Shown: positions 25,152 through 35,026 of the stretch, one piece after another | Position numbering within the stretch: the stretch's first letter is position 1 | Layout: each line of letters starts with the position of its first letter | DNA from: Nonomuraea turcica | GTDB lineage: Bacteria > Actinomycetota > Actinomycetes > Streptosporangiales > Streptosporangiaceae | Assembly: GCF_030718205.1 (NCBI RefSeq) | Contig: NZ_JAUZQF010000001.1 | Location: 496,001 to 560,000 of the forward strand | Direction: 5' to 3' | DNA length: 64,000 nucleotides | Notes under the pieces: model-generated | Databases searched by the model: none | Seen by the model: only the letters and a program-made list of their open reading frames with translations | What the model was told of the DNA's origin: nothing | Made by a program: the position numbers and the translations under genes

Positions 25152-26198
25152 CTAGCCGATGCGCCAGGTGTCTCCGCCGAGCAGCAGCTCGCTCAGGTCC
25201 CCTGGACCCTTCTGCTGCGCGGCCTCCTCCATCTGCTCGGCCATGGCCACCTCGTACGAGGGCCGGTCCACGCTGCGGAAGACGCCGATCGGCACGTGCT
25301 CGAACGCCGGGTCGTCCAGCCTGCTCAGCGCGAAGGCGATCGACGGGTCGGGGTTGTGCGCGTCGTGCACGAGGATCTCGTCCTCGCTCACGCCGTCGCG
25401 GGCCACCACGTCAAGACTGCCGGAAGCGGCCCGGACGACCGCCTTGGTGGCGCTCACGATCGGCTGCCCGTGCTCCAGCCGCAGCGTGATGTCGTCGCGG
25501 ACCTCCGGGTCCTTGAGCGGCTCGAAGGCGTTGTCGTTGAAGATGTTGCAGTTTTGGTAGATCTCCACCAGCGACGCGCCGCGGTGCGCGGTGGCCTCGC
25601 GCAGCACCGACTGCAGGTGCTTGCGGTCGGAGTCGAGGGTGCGGGCCACGAACGACGCCTCCGCGCCGATGGCCAGCGAGATCGGGTTGAACGGCTTGTC
25701 CAGCGACCCCATCGGCGTCGACTTGGTGATCTTGCCGACCTCGGACGTGGGGGAGTATTGGCCCTTGGTCAGACCGTAGATCCTGTTGTTGAACAGCAGG
25801 ATGTTGAGGTTGACGTTGCGGCGCAGCGCGTGGATCAGGTGGTTGCCGCCGATGGACAGCGCGTCACCGTCACCCGTGATCACCCACACCGACAGGTCGG
25901 GCCTGGAGGCGGACAGCCCGGTCGCGATCGCCGGCGCGCGGCCGTGGATCGAGTGGAACCCGTAGGTGTTGAGGTAGTAGGGGAACCGCGACGAGCAGCC
26001 GATGCCCGACACGAACACGATGTTCTCGCGCTTGAGCCCGAGCTCGGGCAGGAAGCTCTGCACCGCGGCCAGGATCGCGTAGTCACCGCAGCCGGGGCAC
26101 CAGCGGACCTCCTGGTCGGACTTGAAGTCCTTCAGGCCCTGCTTCACATCCGTCTTGGGAACGAGCGACAGGCCCTTCCCATTTACCAGCTCAGTCAC
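25152..26198 (-). CDS. korB: 2-oxoacid:ferredoxin oxidoreductase, beta subunit
   Basis: 348 residues. RWCPGCGDYAILAAVQ begins the thiamine-diphosphate domain, and GDGDALSIGGNHLIHALRR plus NNRIYGLTKGQYSPTS are the metal and TPP-binding region. It pairs with korA, whose end overlaps its start by 8 bp. The complex makes acyl-CoA (succinyl-CoA if 2-oxoglutarate is the substrate) and passes electrons to ferredoxin. The substrate choice is from family resemblance. Confidence 0.9.
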   Translation of the reverse strand: MTELVNGKGLSLVPKTDVKQGLKDFKSDQEVRWCPGCGDYAILAAVQSFLPELGLKRENIVFVSGIGCSSRFPYYLNTYGFHSIHGRAPAIATGLSASRPDLSVWVITGDGDALSIGGNHLIHALRRNVNLNILLFNNRIYGLTKGQYSPTSEVGKITKSTPMGSLDKPFNPISLAIGAEASFVARTLDSDRKHLQSVLREATAHRGASLVEIYQNCNIFNDNAFEPLKDPEVRDDITLRLEHGQPIVSATKAVVRAASGSLDVVARDGVSEDEILVHDAHNPDPSIAFALSRLDDPAFEHVPIGVFRSVDRPSYEVAMAEQMEEAAQQKGPGDLSELLLGGDTWRIG

Positions 26199-28035
26199 TG
26201 TCGATCACGTCCTGGATGACTCCGGCCAGCTCCTCGGCCTTGAACGGGAGCCCGCGCACACGGTTGTAGCTGATCACGTCGACGAGGTAGCGGCCCCGCA
26301 GCAGCAGGGCCAGCTGGCCCAGGTTGATCTCGGGGAGCAGCACCTTGTCGTAGCGCTTGAGCACCTCGCCGGTGTTGGCCGGCAGCGGGTTGAGGTGGCG
26401 GAAGTGTGCCTGGGCGGCCTTGCCGCCGTTCCTCCTGATCCGCCGCATGGCCGCGGCGATCGGGCCGTACGTCGAGCCCCAGCCGATGACCAGCACCTTC
26501 GCGTCGCCGTCGGGGTCGTCGACCTCGAGGTCGGGCACGTCGATGCCGGCGATCTTGGCGGCCCGGCTGCGGACCATCAGGTCGTGGTTGTCCGGGTCGT
26601 AGGAGATGTTGCCGGTGCCGTCGGCCTTCTCGATGCCGCCGATGCGGTGCTCCAGCCCGGCGGTGCCGGGGATGGCCCACGGGCGGGCGAGGGTCTCGCT
26701 GTCCCGCTTGTACGGCAGGAACTCGCCGTCGTCACCGTTCGGAGTCGTCGTAAATTCTTGTGAAATATCGGGCAAGTCGGAAATTTCGGGTAGGCGCCAC
26801 GGCTCCGAGCCGTTGGCCAAGTAGCCGTCCGAGAGCAGCATGACCGGGGTGCGGTATTTGACCGCGATCCTGGTCGCCTCGATGGCCGCGTCGAAGCAGT
26901 CGCTCGGCGACATCGGCGCCACGATCGGCACCGGGGACTCGCCGTTGCGGCCGTACATGGCCATCAGCAGGTCGGTCTGCTCGGTCTTGGTCGGCATGCC
27001 GGTGCTCGGTCCGGCCCGCTGCACGTCCACGATGATCAGCGGCAGCTCGGTGGTGACCGCCAGGCCGACCGTCTCGGCCTTCAGTGCCACACCCGGACCC
27101 GAGGTGGTGGTCACGCCCAGCGCGCCGCCGAAGGCGGCCCCGAGCGCCGCGCCGACGCCCGCGATCTCGTCCTCCGCCTGGAAGGTGCGGATGCCGAACT
27201 TCTTGTGCTTGCTGAGCTCGTGCAGGATGTCGCTGGCCGGGGTGATCGGGTAGGAGCCCAGGAACAGCGGCAGCTTGGACTGCACGCTGGCGGCGATCAG
27301 GCCGTAGGCCAGCGCCTGGTTGCCGGAGATGTTGCGGTAGACGCCCGGCGCCAGCTGCGCCGGCTTGACCTCGTAGGACACCGAGAACGACTCGGTGGTC
27401 TCCCCGTAGTTCCAGCCCGCCTGGAAGGCCGCGATGTTGGCCTTGGCGATCTCCGGCTTCTTTGCGAACTTTTGCTCGAGGAACTTGATGGTGTGGTCGG
27501 TCGGCCGGTGGTAGAGCCAGCTGAGCAGACCGAGGGCGAACATGTTCTTCGACCGCTCGGCGTCCTTCTTGGACAGGTCGAAGCCCTCGAGCGCCTTGAC
27601 GGTGAGCGAGGTCAGCGGCACCGCGTGGACCCGCCACTCGTTGAGCGAGTCGTCCTCCAGCGGGTTGGCGGCGTAGCCGACCTTCTGCAGGTTGCGCTTG
27701 GTGAACTCGTCCGTGTTCACGATGATGTCGGAGCCCCGGGGCAGGTCGCCCAGGTTGGCCTTGAGTGCCGCCGGGTTCATGGCCACGAGCACGTTCGGCG
27801 CGTCGCCGGGCGTGAGAATGTCGTGGTCGGCGAAGTGGAGCTGGAAGCTCGACACGCCTGGCAGGGTGCCTGCCGGCGCGCGGATCTCAGCCGGGAAGTT
27901 GGGCAACGTGGAAAGGTCGTTGCCGAACTCCGCCGTGCCCGCCGTGAAGCGGTCGCCGGTGAGCTGCATGCCGTCGCCGGAGTCCCCAGCGAACCGGATG
28001 ATCACGCGGTCGAGTTGCTGGACCTGCTTCGTCAC
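26191..28035 (-). CDS. korA: 2-oxoacid:ferredoxin oxidoreductase, alpha/gamma fused subunit
   Basis: 614 residues. The N-terminal gamma domain (IRFAGDSGDGMQLTGDRF, ~9-26) is fused to the alpha domain, which holds LFLGSYPITPASDILHELSKHK and FQAEDEIAGVGAALGAAFGG. This is the usual actinobacterial KorA size and order. Translated just before korB. Nothing between it and the deacetylase at 28283 but a 247-bp gap that should hold its promoter. Confidence 0.9.
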   Translation of the reverse strand: MTKQVQQLDRVIIRFAGDSGDGMQLTGDRFTAGTAEFGNDLSTLPNFPAEIRAPAGTLPGVSSFQLHFADHDILTPGDAPNVLVAMNPAALKANLGDLPRGSDIIVNTDEFTKRNLQKVGYAANPLEDDSLNEWRVHAVPLTSLTVKALEGFDLSKKDAERSKNMFALGLLSWLYHRPTDHTIKFLEQKFAKKPEIAKANIAAFQAGWNYGETTESFSVSYEVKPAQLAPGVYRNISGNQALAYGLIAASVQSKLPLFLGSYPITPASDILHELSKHKKFGIRTFQAEDEIAGVGAALGAAFGGALGVTTTSGPGVALKAETVGLAVTTELPLIIVDVQRAGPSTGMPTKTEQTDLLMAMYGRNGESPVPIVAPMSPSDCFDAAIEATRIAVKYRTPVMLLSDGYLANGSEPWRLPEISDLPDISQEFTTTPNGDDGEFLPYKRDSETLARPWAIPGTAGLEHRIGGIEKADGTGNISYDPDNHDLMVRSRAAKIAGIDVPDLEVDDPDGDAKVLVIGWGSTYGPIAAAMRRIRRNGGKAAQAHFRHLNPLPANTGEVLKRYDKVLLPEINLGQLALLLRGRYLVDVISYNRVRGLPFKAEELAGVIQDVIDSD

Positions 28036-28282
28036 AGCTCAGTCCTCCTCGACGCGCCAAGGCGCGGTTGCATTAGGCGCGTTCTCTATATCCATGCTAG
28101 ATCCTCGGAAGGTCGCGCGTTTGCAGCCCGCGTAAAGCGGGTAAACGCGGTCGGTCTCAGGGTGAGGTCGGAGAACAACGACGACACAGCCCGGACGCGA
28201 GCCTGCAGAGGTCTACATGCAGGCGGGCGAACAGGACGGTTCGGGTCACGAGCGCCAACTATACGTCCCCCCAACACGTGCG

Positions 28283-29791
28283 CTACGTCAGGGGCTGCTT
28301 ACGGGACGGCTCGCTCCCTGACCTGTACAGCCGTCCGGCCTGCATTCCTGCAGAGCCGTACAACTCTGGAACGGTGACGAAGCTGTAACCCTTCCCGCGC
28401 AACCTTTTGAGGATGTCCGGAACCGCGTCAACGGTTTCCTGAAGAGTGTCGTGCATCAGAATGATCGCACCTGGATGCGCCTCGCGCACGGCCCGGTTAA
28501 CGATGTCGGCCGCCTTTGCGCCCTGTTCGTCGCCGGTGTCCACGTCCCAGGTGACCAGTGAGAAGCCGTGTTGGCGCGCGATGTCGCGCAGGTCCCCGCT
28601 CACCGCCCCATACGGCGGCCGTACCAGCGTCGGCGCCTGCCCGATCGCCGCCGCGATCGTGTCCTCGGTGCGCCCGAGCGAGTCGGCGATCTTGCTGCTG
28701 GCCTGCTTCGACAGGTCCCTGTGCACCCAGCTGTGGTTTCCGACCAGATGACCTTCCGAGCTCATCCTGCGCAGCAGCTCCGGCTGCGCGGCCGCGCTGC
28801 TGCCGACCATGAAGAACGTGGCCCGCGCCTGCGCCTCCCTCAGCAAGCTCAGCAGCCTGCCGGTGAACGGCCCCGGCCCGTCGTCGAACGTCAGCGCGAC
28901 ACACTTGGCCTCGGCGCAGTCCACGGTGCCGGCCCGGCTGCTGACGGCCGGGGGGCTGCTCGCGGAGGCGTCCTGCGGCGAGGCGCTCACGTAGGAGGGC
29001 AGGCCGCTCTCGTCCTCCCTGACGCCCGGACCCGTCGCCCCGCGGACGCTTTCCTGGGCACGCCGCCCCAGATCGGACAGCAGCGGCGCCGCCTCCTCCG
29101 CCGGCACCGCCACGGCCAGCCGTCCCAGCGAGCACGGCCCGAGCTGGCAGTCGTCGAACTCGACCACCAGATCCCCGCCCCTGTTGAACGCCATCGAGTC
29201 GAACTGCTCCTCACCGGCCGTGACCGCGTTCCGCTCGACCTGCTCACCGCGCCCCTTGAGCCGCTCCTTGACCAGCACCGCGAGCCGCCGCAACGCGTCC
29301 TGCCCGGCCAGCAGCCCGGTGGAGCCGACGGCCTTGTCCTTGCGCGGGTCGTACCAAAGGGTCTGTGTGGAATTGCCCCAGCTCGCGCCAAGGAACTCGC
29401 CGGTACGCAGCCGTACGCCGATCGCCTGGGCGGAGGCGGCGGCGAGCTGCCAGCCAACGTTCAGCTCGGGGCGCGGGTAGACGCCGCCGGGGGTGCGCTT
29501 GCGGAAGTCCTGCAGTTGCCGCTGGGCCTGCGCCCGTAGCGCCCGGTTGAGCGGGGGTGCGGAGGGGAGCTCGGGGTAGTTGATGTGCACATATCGCGCC
29601 GCACTGGAGGAGTTGCCCTCGGTCATCGTCCTGATGGACAGGCCGCCGACGGTCGCCGGGTCGACGAAGTCGATCAGTGTCGGCTCTGCCGGGACCACGA
29701 CGTCCCGCCCGTGGGGGGAGGTGGTCACACCGCATCCGCCGGCTGAGAGGGCTAGCAGAGCGATTCCGGAAAAGAATCGCGATTTGTGCAT
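28283..29791 (-). CDS. Lipoprotein polysaccharide deacetylase (NodB domain)
   Basis: 502 residues. The signal peptide ends in LSAGGC (lipobox Cys ~20), so it is a membrane-anchored exported protein. The N-terminal half (~60-250) looks like an RsiV/DUF3298-type domain. The C-terminal half is a NodB domain: ALTFDDGPGPFTG (~302) with the catalytic Asp pair, HSWVHRDL with the zinc His residues, and VRPPYGAVSGD. It would deacetylate peptidoglycan or another wall glycan. Confidence 0.85.
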   Translation of the reverse strand: MHKSRFFSGIALLALSAGGCGVTTSPHGRDVVVPAEPTLIDFVDPATVGGLSIRTMTEGNSSSAARYVHINYPELPSAPPLNRALRAQAQRQLQDFRKRTPGGVYPRPELNVGWQLAAASAQAIGVRLRTGEFLGASWGNSTQTLWYDPRKDKAVGSTGLLAGQDALRRLAVLVKERLKGRGEQVERNAVTAGEEQFDSMAFNRGGDLVVEFDDCQLGPCSLGRLAVAVPAEEAAPLLSDLGRRAQESVRGATGPGVREDESGLPSYVSASPQDASASSPPAVSSRAGTVDCAEAKCVALTFDDGPGPFTGRLLSLLREAQARATFFMVGSSAAAQPELLRRMSSEGHLVGNHSWVHRDLSKQASSKIADSLGRTEDTIAAAIGQAPTLVRPPYGAVSGDLRDIARQHGFSLVTWDVDTGDEQGAKAADIVNRAVREAHPGAIILMHDTLQETVDAVPDILKRLRGKGYSFVTVPELYGSAGMQAGRLYRSGSEPSRKQPLT

Positions 29792-29999
29792 GTGCGTCAG
29801 GTTATGGGGTTGATCTTCCTGTTTACCCCGGTCTTGGGTGAGGAGGTAAGAGGTCTTGACCGATCCTTGGTTTTAAGACCCGGCTCATCGGCCTTTTGTT
29901 CAAGAACCGGCTCCCTGGGGTTCCAGGCGGTGCGTTTGCGAGGGTCGTTGGGTTGCGGCGGCTGGGGCTATGGGGGGTCGGCGAGTTACGATCGACGTC

Positions 30000-30371
30000 A
30001 TGGACGGCTACTTCGGGTCCTACGTGCTGGTCGCCGCGCTGCTGGCCATCGGCATCGCCATCGTGGCCGGGGCTTTGACGGCCAACCGCCTCCTCCGCCC
30101 GAGCCGTCCCACGCCCGAGAAGCTGACCACGTACGAATGCGGGGTTGACCCGGTCGGCGAGGGCTGGGCGCAGTCGCAGGTCCGCTACTACGTCTTCACC
30201 TACCTCTACGTCGTGTTCGCGGTGGACGCCGTCTTCCTGTTCCCCTGGGCCACCGTCTTCGACGCGCCGGGCTACGGGCTGACGACGCTGGTGGAGATGT
30301 TCGTGTTCCTGGGGTTCATCGCGCTCGGGATCGTTTACGCCTGGCGCAAGCGCGTGCTCACCTGGACCTAG
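30000..30371 (+). CDS. nuoA: NADH-quinone oxidoreductase subunit A
   Basis: 123 residues from ATG 30000. Three membrane helices and the conserved TTYECGVDPVGEGWAQSQVRYYVFTYLYVVFAVDAVFLFPWA pattern, here with the loop Cys of NuoA. First gene of the reduced complex I cluster. The 208-bp gap shared with the divergent deacetylase gene should contain the promoter. Confidence 0.9.
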   Translation: MDGYFGSYVLVAALLAIGIAIVAGALTANRLLRPSRPTPEKLTTYECGVDPVGEGWAQSQVRYYVFTYLYVVFAVDAVFLFPWATVFDAPGYGLTTLVEMFVFLGFIALGIVYAWRKRVLTWT

Positions 30372-30416
30372 CTCGGCCTTCTTTGCCTGGCCTGCGATCC
30401 GCGCAACAATGGAATC

Positions 30417-31001
30417 ATGGCAGCGACGGATCTCCCGATGCCCACAGTGGGGCCGATCTCCCGGTTGGCGCCCAAGCCGATGCGCTTCGTGCTCAACTGG
30501 GGTCGCCGCTATTCCCTGTGGGTGTTCAACTTCGGGCTGGCGTGCTGCGCGATCGAGTTCATCGCGACGTCGATGAGCAGGCATGACTTCATCCGGTTCG
30601 GAGTGATCCCGTTCGCGAACGGCCCCCGCCAGGCCGACCTCATGATCGTCTCAGGCACGGTCACCGACAAGATGGCCCCGGCCGTCAAGCGGCTGTACGA
30701 GCAGATGCCCGACCCGAAATACGTGATTTCGTTCGGCGCCTGCTCCAACACCGGCGGCCCCTACTGGGACTCCTACTGCGTGACCAACGGGGTGGATCAG
30801 ATCATCCCCGTGGACGTTTACGTGCCCGGCTGTCCGCCCAGGCCCGAGGCCCTCCTGTACGGGATCATGAAGCTCCAGGAGAAGATCGCCGAGGAGAAGC
30901 TCAGCGACCGCTACGTGTGGTCCCGCTCGCACGGGCCCTCGCCCTCGGAGTCGCCGTCGGGGTCGCCGTCGGGGTCGTCGTCGGGGTCGGAGGAGGCATG
31001 A
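30417..31001 (+). CDS. nuoB: NADH-quinone oxidoreductase subunit B
   Basis: 194 residues. The N2 cluster ligands are all present: the CC pair in GLACCAIEF, Cys in [12 protein letters not shown] and Cys in [13 protein letters not shown] short Ser/Gly/Pro tail ([18 protein letters not shown]) extends the usual C-terminus and is coded by a small GGGTCGCCGTC repeat. Because cluster N2 contacts NuoD in normal complex I, the lack of nuoD here is notable. Confidence 0.9.
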   Translation: MAATDLPMPTVGPISRLAPKPMRFVLNWGRRYSLWVFNFGLACCAIEFIATSMSRHDFIRFGVIPFANGPRQADLMIVSGTVTDKMAPAVKRLYEQMPDPKYVISFGACSNTGGPYWDSYCVTNGVDQIIPVDVYVPGCPPRPEALLYGIMKLQEKIAEEKLSDRYVWSRSHGPSPSESPSGSPSGSSSGSEEA

Positions 31002-31543
31002 GGGCCGCCGAGCTCTCCGCACGTTTCGGCGACCGGGCCGAGGTCTCCGAGTCCTACGGCGACACGACGATCGACGTCGCGCCCGCTGACTGGATCGAAC
31101 TGCTGACGTTCGTCCGCGATGACCTCGGCTACGCGTTCTTCGACTGGCTGACCGGCGTCGACGACCCGCCGGACGCCTTCCTCGTCGTGGCCCACGTCTA
31201 CAACCTGGTCGCCGGCGAGCGGTTGCTGCTCCGCACGCGCGTCCCGCGCGCCGACCCGCACCTGCCGACCGCCGTCGGCGTCTACAGGGGTGCCAACTGG
31301 CATGAGCGGGAGACGTACGAGATGTTCGGCGTGATCTTCGACGGCCACCCTTACCTGGTGCCGCTGCTGCTGCCCGACGGCTTCGAAGGCCACCCGCTAC
31401 GCAAGGACTTCATCCTGGCCGCCCGTGTGGCCAAGCCCTGGCCGGGCGCCAAGGAGCCCGGGGAGTCGGGACATGGTGCCCCGAGCCGCCGCAAAACCCT
31501 CCCACCGGGCGTACCCGCGGATTGGGGAGCCCCGGATGCCTGA
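30998..31543 (+). CDS. nuoC: NADH-quinone oxidoreductase subunit C
   Basis: 181 residues, ATG inside an ATGA overlap with nuoB. The signature [23 protein letters not shown] and EGHPLRKDF of the 30-kDa subunit is intact. The tail [15 protein letters not shown] is typical, as I recall, of the second nuo cluster in actinomycetes. It is not fused to NuoD, and the next gene is nuoH after a 128-bp gap with no coding signal. Confidence 0.88.
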   Translation: MRAAELSARFGDRAEVSESYGDTTIDVAPADWIELLTFVRDDLGYAFFDWLTGVDDPPDAFLVVAHVYNLVAGERLLLRTRVPRADPHLPTAVGVYRGANWHERETYEMFGVIFDGHPYLVPLLLPDGFEGHPLRKDFILAARVAKPWPGAKEPGESGHGAPSRRKTLPPGVPADWGAPDA

Positions 31544-31671
31544 CCCGCCCGGCCCCCCACCCCAGGCACCACCGACGTCTCATCCATGCCCGCTGTCGCT
31601 GATCGCCCTGGGCCGCCGGCCACAGCCCGATCATCGAAGAGCGCCCGCCGACTCCGATGGGGAGCCGTCCA

Positions 31672-32613
31672 ATGCTTGATGTGGTGCTGAGCTTCGCCGT
31701 CATCCTCGTCGTGTTCCTGGCGCTGCCTCTGATCATCGGTCAGACCGAGCACAAGGTCATGGCCCACATGCAGTCACGGCTCGGCCCCATGTACGCGGGT
31801 GGCTTCCACGGCTGGGCGCAGCTCATCGCCGACGGGGTGAAGTTCATGCAGAAGGAGGACGTCATCCCGGCCGCGGCCGACCGCCGCATCTTCATGATCG
31901 CTCCCGGCGTGGCGCTGGTGCCCTACCTGGTCGTGCTGATCGCCATCCCCATCGACCGCGGCCGCGTGGCCGTGGACCTCGACCTGGGTCTCTTCTTCGT
32001 CCTCGCCGTCATGGGCATCGGCGTGCTCGGCTCGATCATGGCCGGCTGGGCCTCGGCCAACAAATACTCGGTGCTCGGGGGCATGCGCTCGGCCGCTCAG
32101 CTCATGTCGTACGAGCTGCCGCTGGTGCTGGCGGCCTCCTCGGTGGCGATGGCCGCGGGCACGCTGTCGATCCCCGGAATCGTCGAGGCGTGGCAGTGGT
32201 GGTGGCTGCCGTGGCAGGCGATCGGCGGCGTGGTCTTCTTCATGGCAGGGCTGGCCGAGCTGCGGCGGCCGCCGTTCGACATGCCGATCGCCGAGTCCGA
32301 GATCATCATGGGCCCGATGACGGAATACACCGGCATGCGCTTCGCCCTGTTCATGCTCTCCGAGTACGCCGGGATCGTGGTCCTGTCCTTCCTCACCACC
32401 GTCTTGTTCCTGGGCGGCTGGCACGGCCCATTCCTGCCCGGCTGGCTGTGGACGCTGGTCAAGGTGTTCCTGCTGGCGTTCGTCGTGATCTGGCTGCGGG
32501 TGACGTATCCGCGGCTGCGCGAGGACCAACTGCAGAAGCTCGCCTGGGCCGGCCTCGTCCCCTTGGCCCTTGTCCAGCTGGCTCTCACCGGGGTCATCAA
32601 AGTCCTCATCTGA
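31672..32613 (+). CDS. nuoH: NADH-quinone oxidoreductase subunit H
   Basis: 313 residues from ATG 31672 with GGAG 7 nt upstream. About eight membrane helices, with QSRLGPMYAGGFHGWAQLIADGVKF, ELRRPPFDMPIAESE and TEYTGMRFALF as in the proton/quinone-channel subunit. The stop is followed by 69 bp and then an unrelated gene, so the operon is broken here. Confidence 0.9.
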   Translation: MLDVVLSFAVILVVFLALPLIIGQTEHKVMAHMQSRLGPMYAGGFHGWAQLIADGVKFMQKEDVIPAAADRRIFMIAPGVALVPYLVVLIAIPIDRGRVAVDLDLGLFFVLAVMGIGVLGSIMAGWASANKYSVLGGMRSAAQLMSYELPLVLAASSVAMAAGTLSIPGIVEAWQWWWLPWQAIGGVVFFMAGLAELRRPPFDMPIAESEIIMGPMTEYTGMRFALFMLSEYAGIVVLSFLTTVLFLGGWHGPFLPGWLWTLVKVFLLAFVVIWLRVTYPRLREDQLQKLAWAGLVPLALVQLALTGVIKVLI

Positions 32614-32682
32614 ATTTCGAGGCGGAAACTTTACGCCCGCCTTATTCGTCGTACCGGGCAAGGGGCCCATGGGGGATGACGC

Positions 32683-33621
32683 ATGAACGAGCTTCTTCCG
32701 GTAGCAGGCGCGACAAAGGGCAGCCGCTGCCCCGAAACCATCCTGACCGCAGACAGGGATTCGCTGACGGTCACCGACAACACCTCAGGCCATTCGGTAC
32801 GTCTGACGCCGGCCCAGCTTTACCAGTACGGCTATGAGCACGGGGACAGCTCTGTGCAGGGTCTGGCCGCGTTGGATTCCGACGGCCTGGTCATGCTCGA
32901 CCTGCCCGGCGAATGGCACACGCCTCACCTGCGGTCCTTCGCTGCACGGGCCGGAATCCCACTGGTGGACGCCCGTGGCAGGCCCTCGCGGGTGGTGCAC
33001 AAGGTGCTCGCGAGCCGCGCCCCCGGCTGGGTTCGCTTACACGGCCTCTCCCGCCCCTCATTCACCAAATGGCACAAAACCGCATTCATATGCGCGGGAG
33101 CCATCGGCTTGTGCGTCATGGCATATCTGGCCTACGCGGGGCTGTGGGTCGCCTGGCGTGGCATTTCTTGGATCGGCCGGCTGATTATGGACATCGTCGA
33201 TGCGAAATGGCTGGTCGTGGCCCTCAGCCCGGCATTGATGGTCATTCGCCCCGTCAGAGCGAGAATCCACCGCCGACGCGTCGACAAAGGCTCGATCGTG
33301 GGCCCGCCCCATGGCCCGTACCTGGCCGGAAAGGACAGGTGGAGGCTCCAGATCATCCAGCGGAACGTCGTCATCGCCGACTTCCCCATGGGCGTGGACA
33401 CCAACGAGGCGTTCAGCCTGCTCCTCTACAGTTACGAGGACCTGACGGGCCTGGTCGTCCTGGACAGGATGGATCACGTTCTCCATCACCTCCCCGGCCG
33501 CTGGCCCGCGAACGACGTGGACCGCTTTGCCAAGCGCCAGGAACTGCTTCTGGTCGTGGAACGGCTGTCGCGCGAGGAGTATCTCGACTTGGTCAAGCGG
33601 GCAAGAACGGCAACCCCGTAA
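32683..33621 (+). CDS. Uncharacterised membrane protein with a duplicated module
   Basis: 312 residues; I do not recognise the family. Two hydrophobic helices near ~133-155 and ~168-186 split the protein. The soluble parts resemble each other: LAALDSDGLVMLDLPGEWHTPHL (~60-85) and LTGLVVLDRMDHVLHHLPGRWP (~252-275), each followed by ...F..R....L. It sits between nuoH and the kinase gene, oriented with the nuo genes. It could be the kinase's partner, which is only a guess from position. Confidence 0.65.
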   Translation: MNELLPVAGATKGSRCPETILTADRDSLTVTDNTSGHSVRLTPAQLYQYGYEHGDSSVQGLAALDSDGLVMLDLPGEWHTPHLRSFAARAGIPLVDARGRPSRVVHKVLASRAPGWVRLHGLSRPSFTKWHKTAFICAGAIGLCVMAYLAYAGLWVAWRGISWIGRLIMDIVDAKWLVVALSPALMVIRPVRARIHRRRVDKGSIVGPPHGPYLAGKDRWRLQIIQRNVVIADFPMGVDTNEAFSLLLYSYEDLTGLVVLDRMDHVLHHLPGRWPANDVDRFAKRQELLLVVERLSREEYLDLVKRARTATP

Positions 33622-33651
33622 CGCCGGTGACGACGGCCGCGACATGCGGGA

Positions 33652-34875
33652 TCAGTTGATGATCGCCAACATCACATCGGAGGCCGACGGCCGCTCCTCG
33701 GGCCGTTTGCTCAGACAGCCCCCCACAACCCCGCGTAACGCAGGCGGCAACGGCGATAAGTCCGGATGAACGGTGAGCACCCGGTTGAACACCGCAGGTA
33801 CGGAGTCCTCCCCGAACGCCGGCCGCCCCGTGGCCGCGAACACGATCGTCACGGCCCAGCTGAACACGTCGGACGCCGGCCCCACCGTCTCCCCGGACAA
33901 CTGCTCAGGCGACATGTAAGGCGGCGTGCCCACCATTTTCCCTGACGTCATGGTCATCTGATCGAGCGCCCGAGCGATCCCGAAGTCGATCACTCGTGGC
34001 CCGTCATGCCCGATCAGCACGTTGCTCGGCTTGAAATCGCGATGAACGATCCCCGCCTTGTGGATAGCCGCCAGCGCCCCCGCTGTGGACAACGCCAGCC
34101 GAGTCAGGCTGTCCTCGTCGCGCGGCCCGTGCTTCCTGACGAGCTGCTCCAGCGACGGCCCCTCCACGTATTCGCTGACGATGTACGGGTATTGCCCGGT
34201 GATGTTCACGTCCAGCACCCGGGCTGTGGAAAACGTCGCCACCCGCCGGGCCGCTTCCACCTCCCGCGCGAACCTCGCCCGCGCCGTCTCATCGACCAGA
34301 TCGTGCAGCACCTTCACGGCGACCCGCACCCCGTTGGGCGCCGCGGCCAGATAAACGGCCCCCTGCCCGCCACGTCCGAGTGACTTGAGCACCCGATAGT
34401 GCCCGACCCACTCGGGCTCACCCGGCGTCCGCTGGTGGCTGGGCGCGGTGGTCCGCTGGTGCAGATCCACCTGCTGCATGGGCGGCGGGTGCTGGTGCTG
34501 TCGGGGCCGTTGGTACGGCCGGTACGGACTGTGCACAGGAGCGCTGAGCCGCGCCCGCACCATCGCCGGCACCAGGATCCCGGAATGGATGACACCGCCG
34601 CCCCAGCTGACGATGAGCCCCAGGGACACCAGCAGGCCCAGCGGCTCGGGAATGTCCTCGAATTCGGCGTACGCGAGCGCCGAGATCACGAAGGAGCCGA
34701 TGCAGACCAGGTAAACAGAGGCGGCAGCGGCCTGGAACGCGCTGCGCAGCCAGAACGCCGCGAACCCGATCGTGAACGGGGTCGCCAGTCCGCACGTGAA
34801 CAGGGGCAGGCAGGCCCACGCGACCGCGGCCGCCCACGCCCCGCCACTGGGACGGACCTGATGGCTGTGCTGCAT
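33652..34875 (-). CDS. Membrane Ser/Thr protein kinase with C-terminal kinase domain
   Basis: 407 residues. About four hydrophobic helices fill ~15-105, then a basic Gln/Pro-rich linker, then a Hanks-type kinase (~148-405): SLGRGGQGAVYL glycine loop, VAVKVL with the ATP Lys, GIVHRDFKPSNVL catalytic loop, VIDFGIAR (DFG), GTPPYMSPEQL and SDVFSWAVTIVF. Actinomycete PknB-like kinases usually have the kinase first and the membrane helix after it; here the order is reversed. It lies on the opposite strand inside the nuo cluster. Confidence 0.85.
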   Translation of the reverse strand: MQHSHQVRPSGGAWAAAVAWACLPLFTCGLATPFTIGFAAFWLRSAFQAAAASVYLVCIGSFVISALAYAEFEDIPEPLGLLVSLGLIVSWGGGVIHSGILVPAMVRARLSAPVHSPYRPYQRPRQHQHPPPMQQVDLHQRTTAPSHQRTPGEPEWVGHYRVLKSLGRGGQGAVYLAAAPNGVRVAVKVLHDLVDETARARFAREVEAARRVATFSTARVLDVNITGQYPYIVSEYVEGPSLEQLVRKHGPRDEDSLTRLALSTAGALAAIHKAGIVHRDFKPSNVLIGHDGPRVIDFGIARALDQMTMTSGKMVGTPPYMSPEQLSGETVGPASDVFSWAVTIVFAATGRPAFGEDSVPAVFNRVLTVHPDLSPLPPALRGVVGGCLSKRPEERPSASDVMLAIIN

Positions 34876-34925
34876 GGCCGAGAGACTATCGTCCTGTCGC
34901 GGTTCATACCGGGCATGTCATCAGC

Positions 34926-34967
34926 TTGTGGATAACCTCCCGCCAGCCTGTGGATGACTGTGGAAAA
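34926..34967. promoter_or_regulatory. Cluster of DnaA-box-like sequences
   Basis: TGTGGATAA (34927-34935) is a perfect DnaA box; TGTGGATGA (34949-34957) and TGTGGAAAA (34959-34967) are one or two bases off. All three have the same orientation within 41 bp in the gap between the kinase gene and nuoI. Further boxes lie inside nuoI (TTGTCCACA 36284-36292; TCATCCACA 36254-36262). Confidence 0.5.
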
Positions 34968-35026
34968 AACTGGGGACAACGCTCTGGCTCATTCACCTGC
35001 GGCGCTAAGTGCGACATGATGTTGAT

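Noticed and set aside
31544..31671. Possible remnant of nuoD between nuoC and nuoH
   Set aside because: Only 128 bp, and no NuoD motif in any frame.
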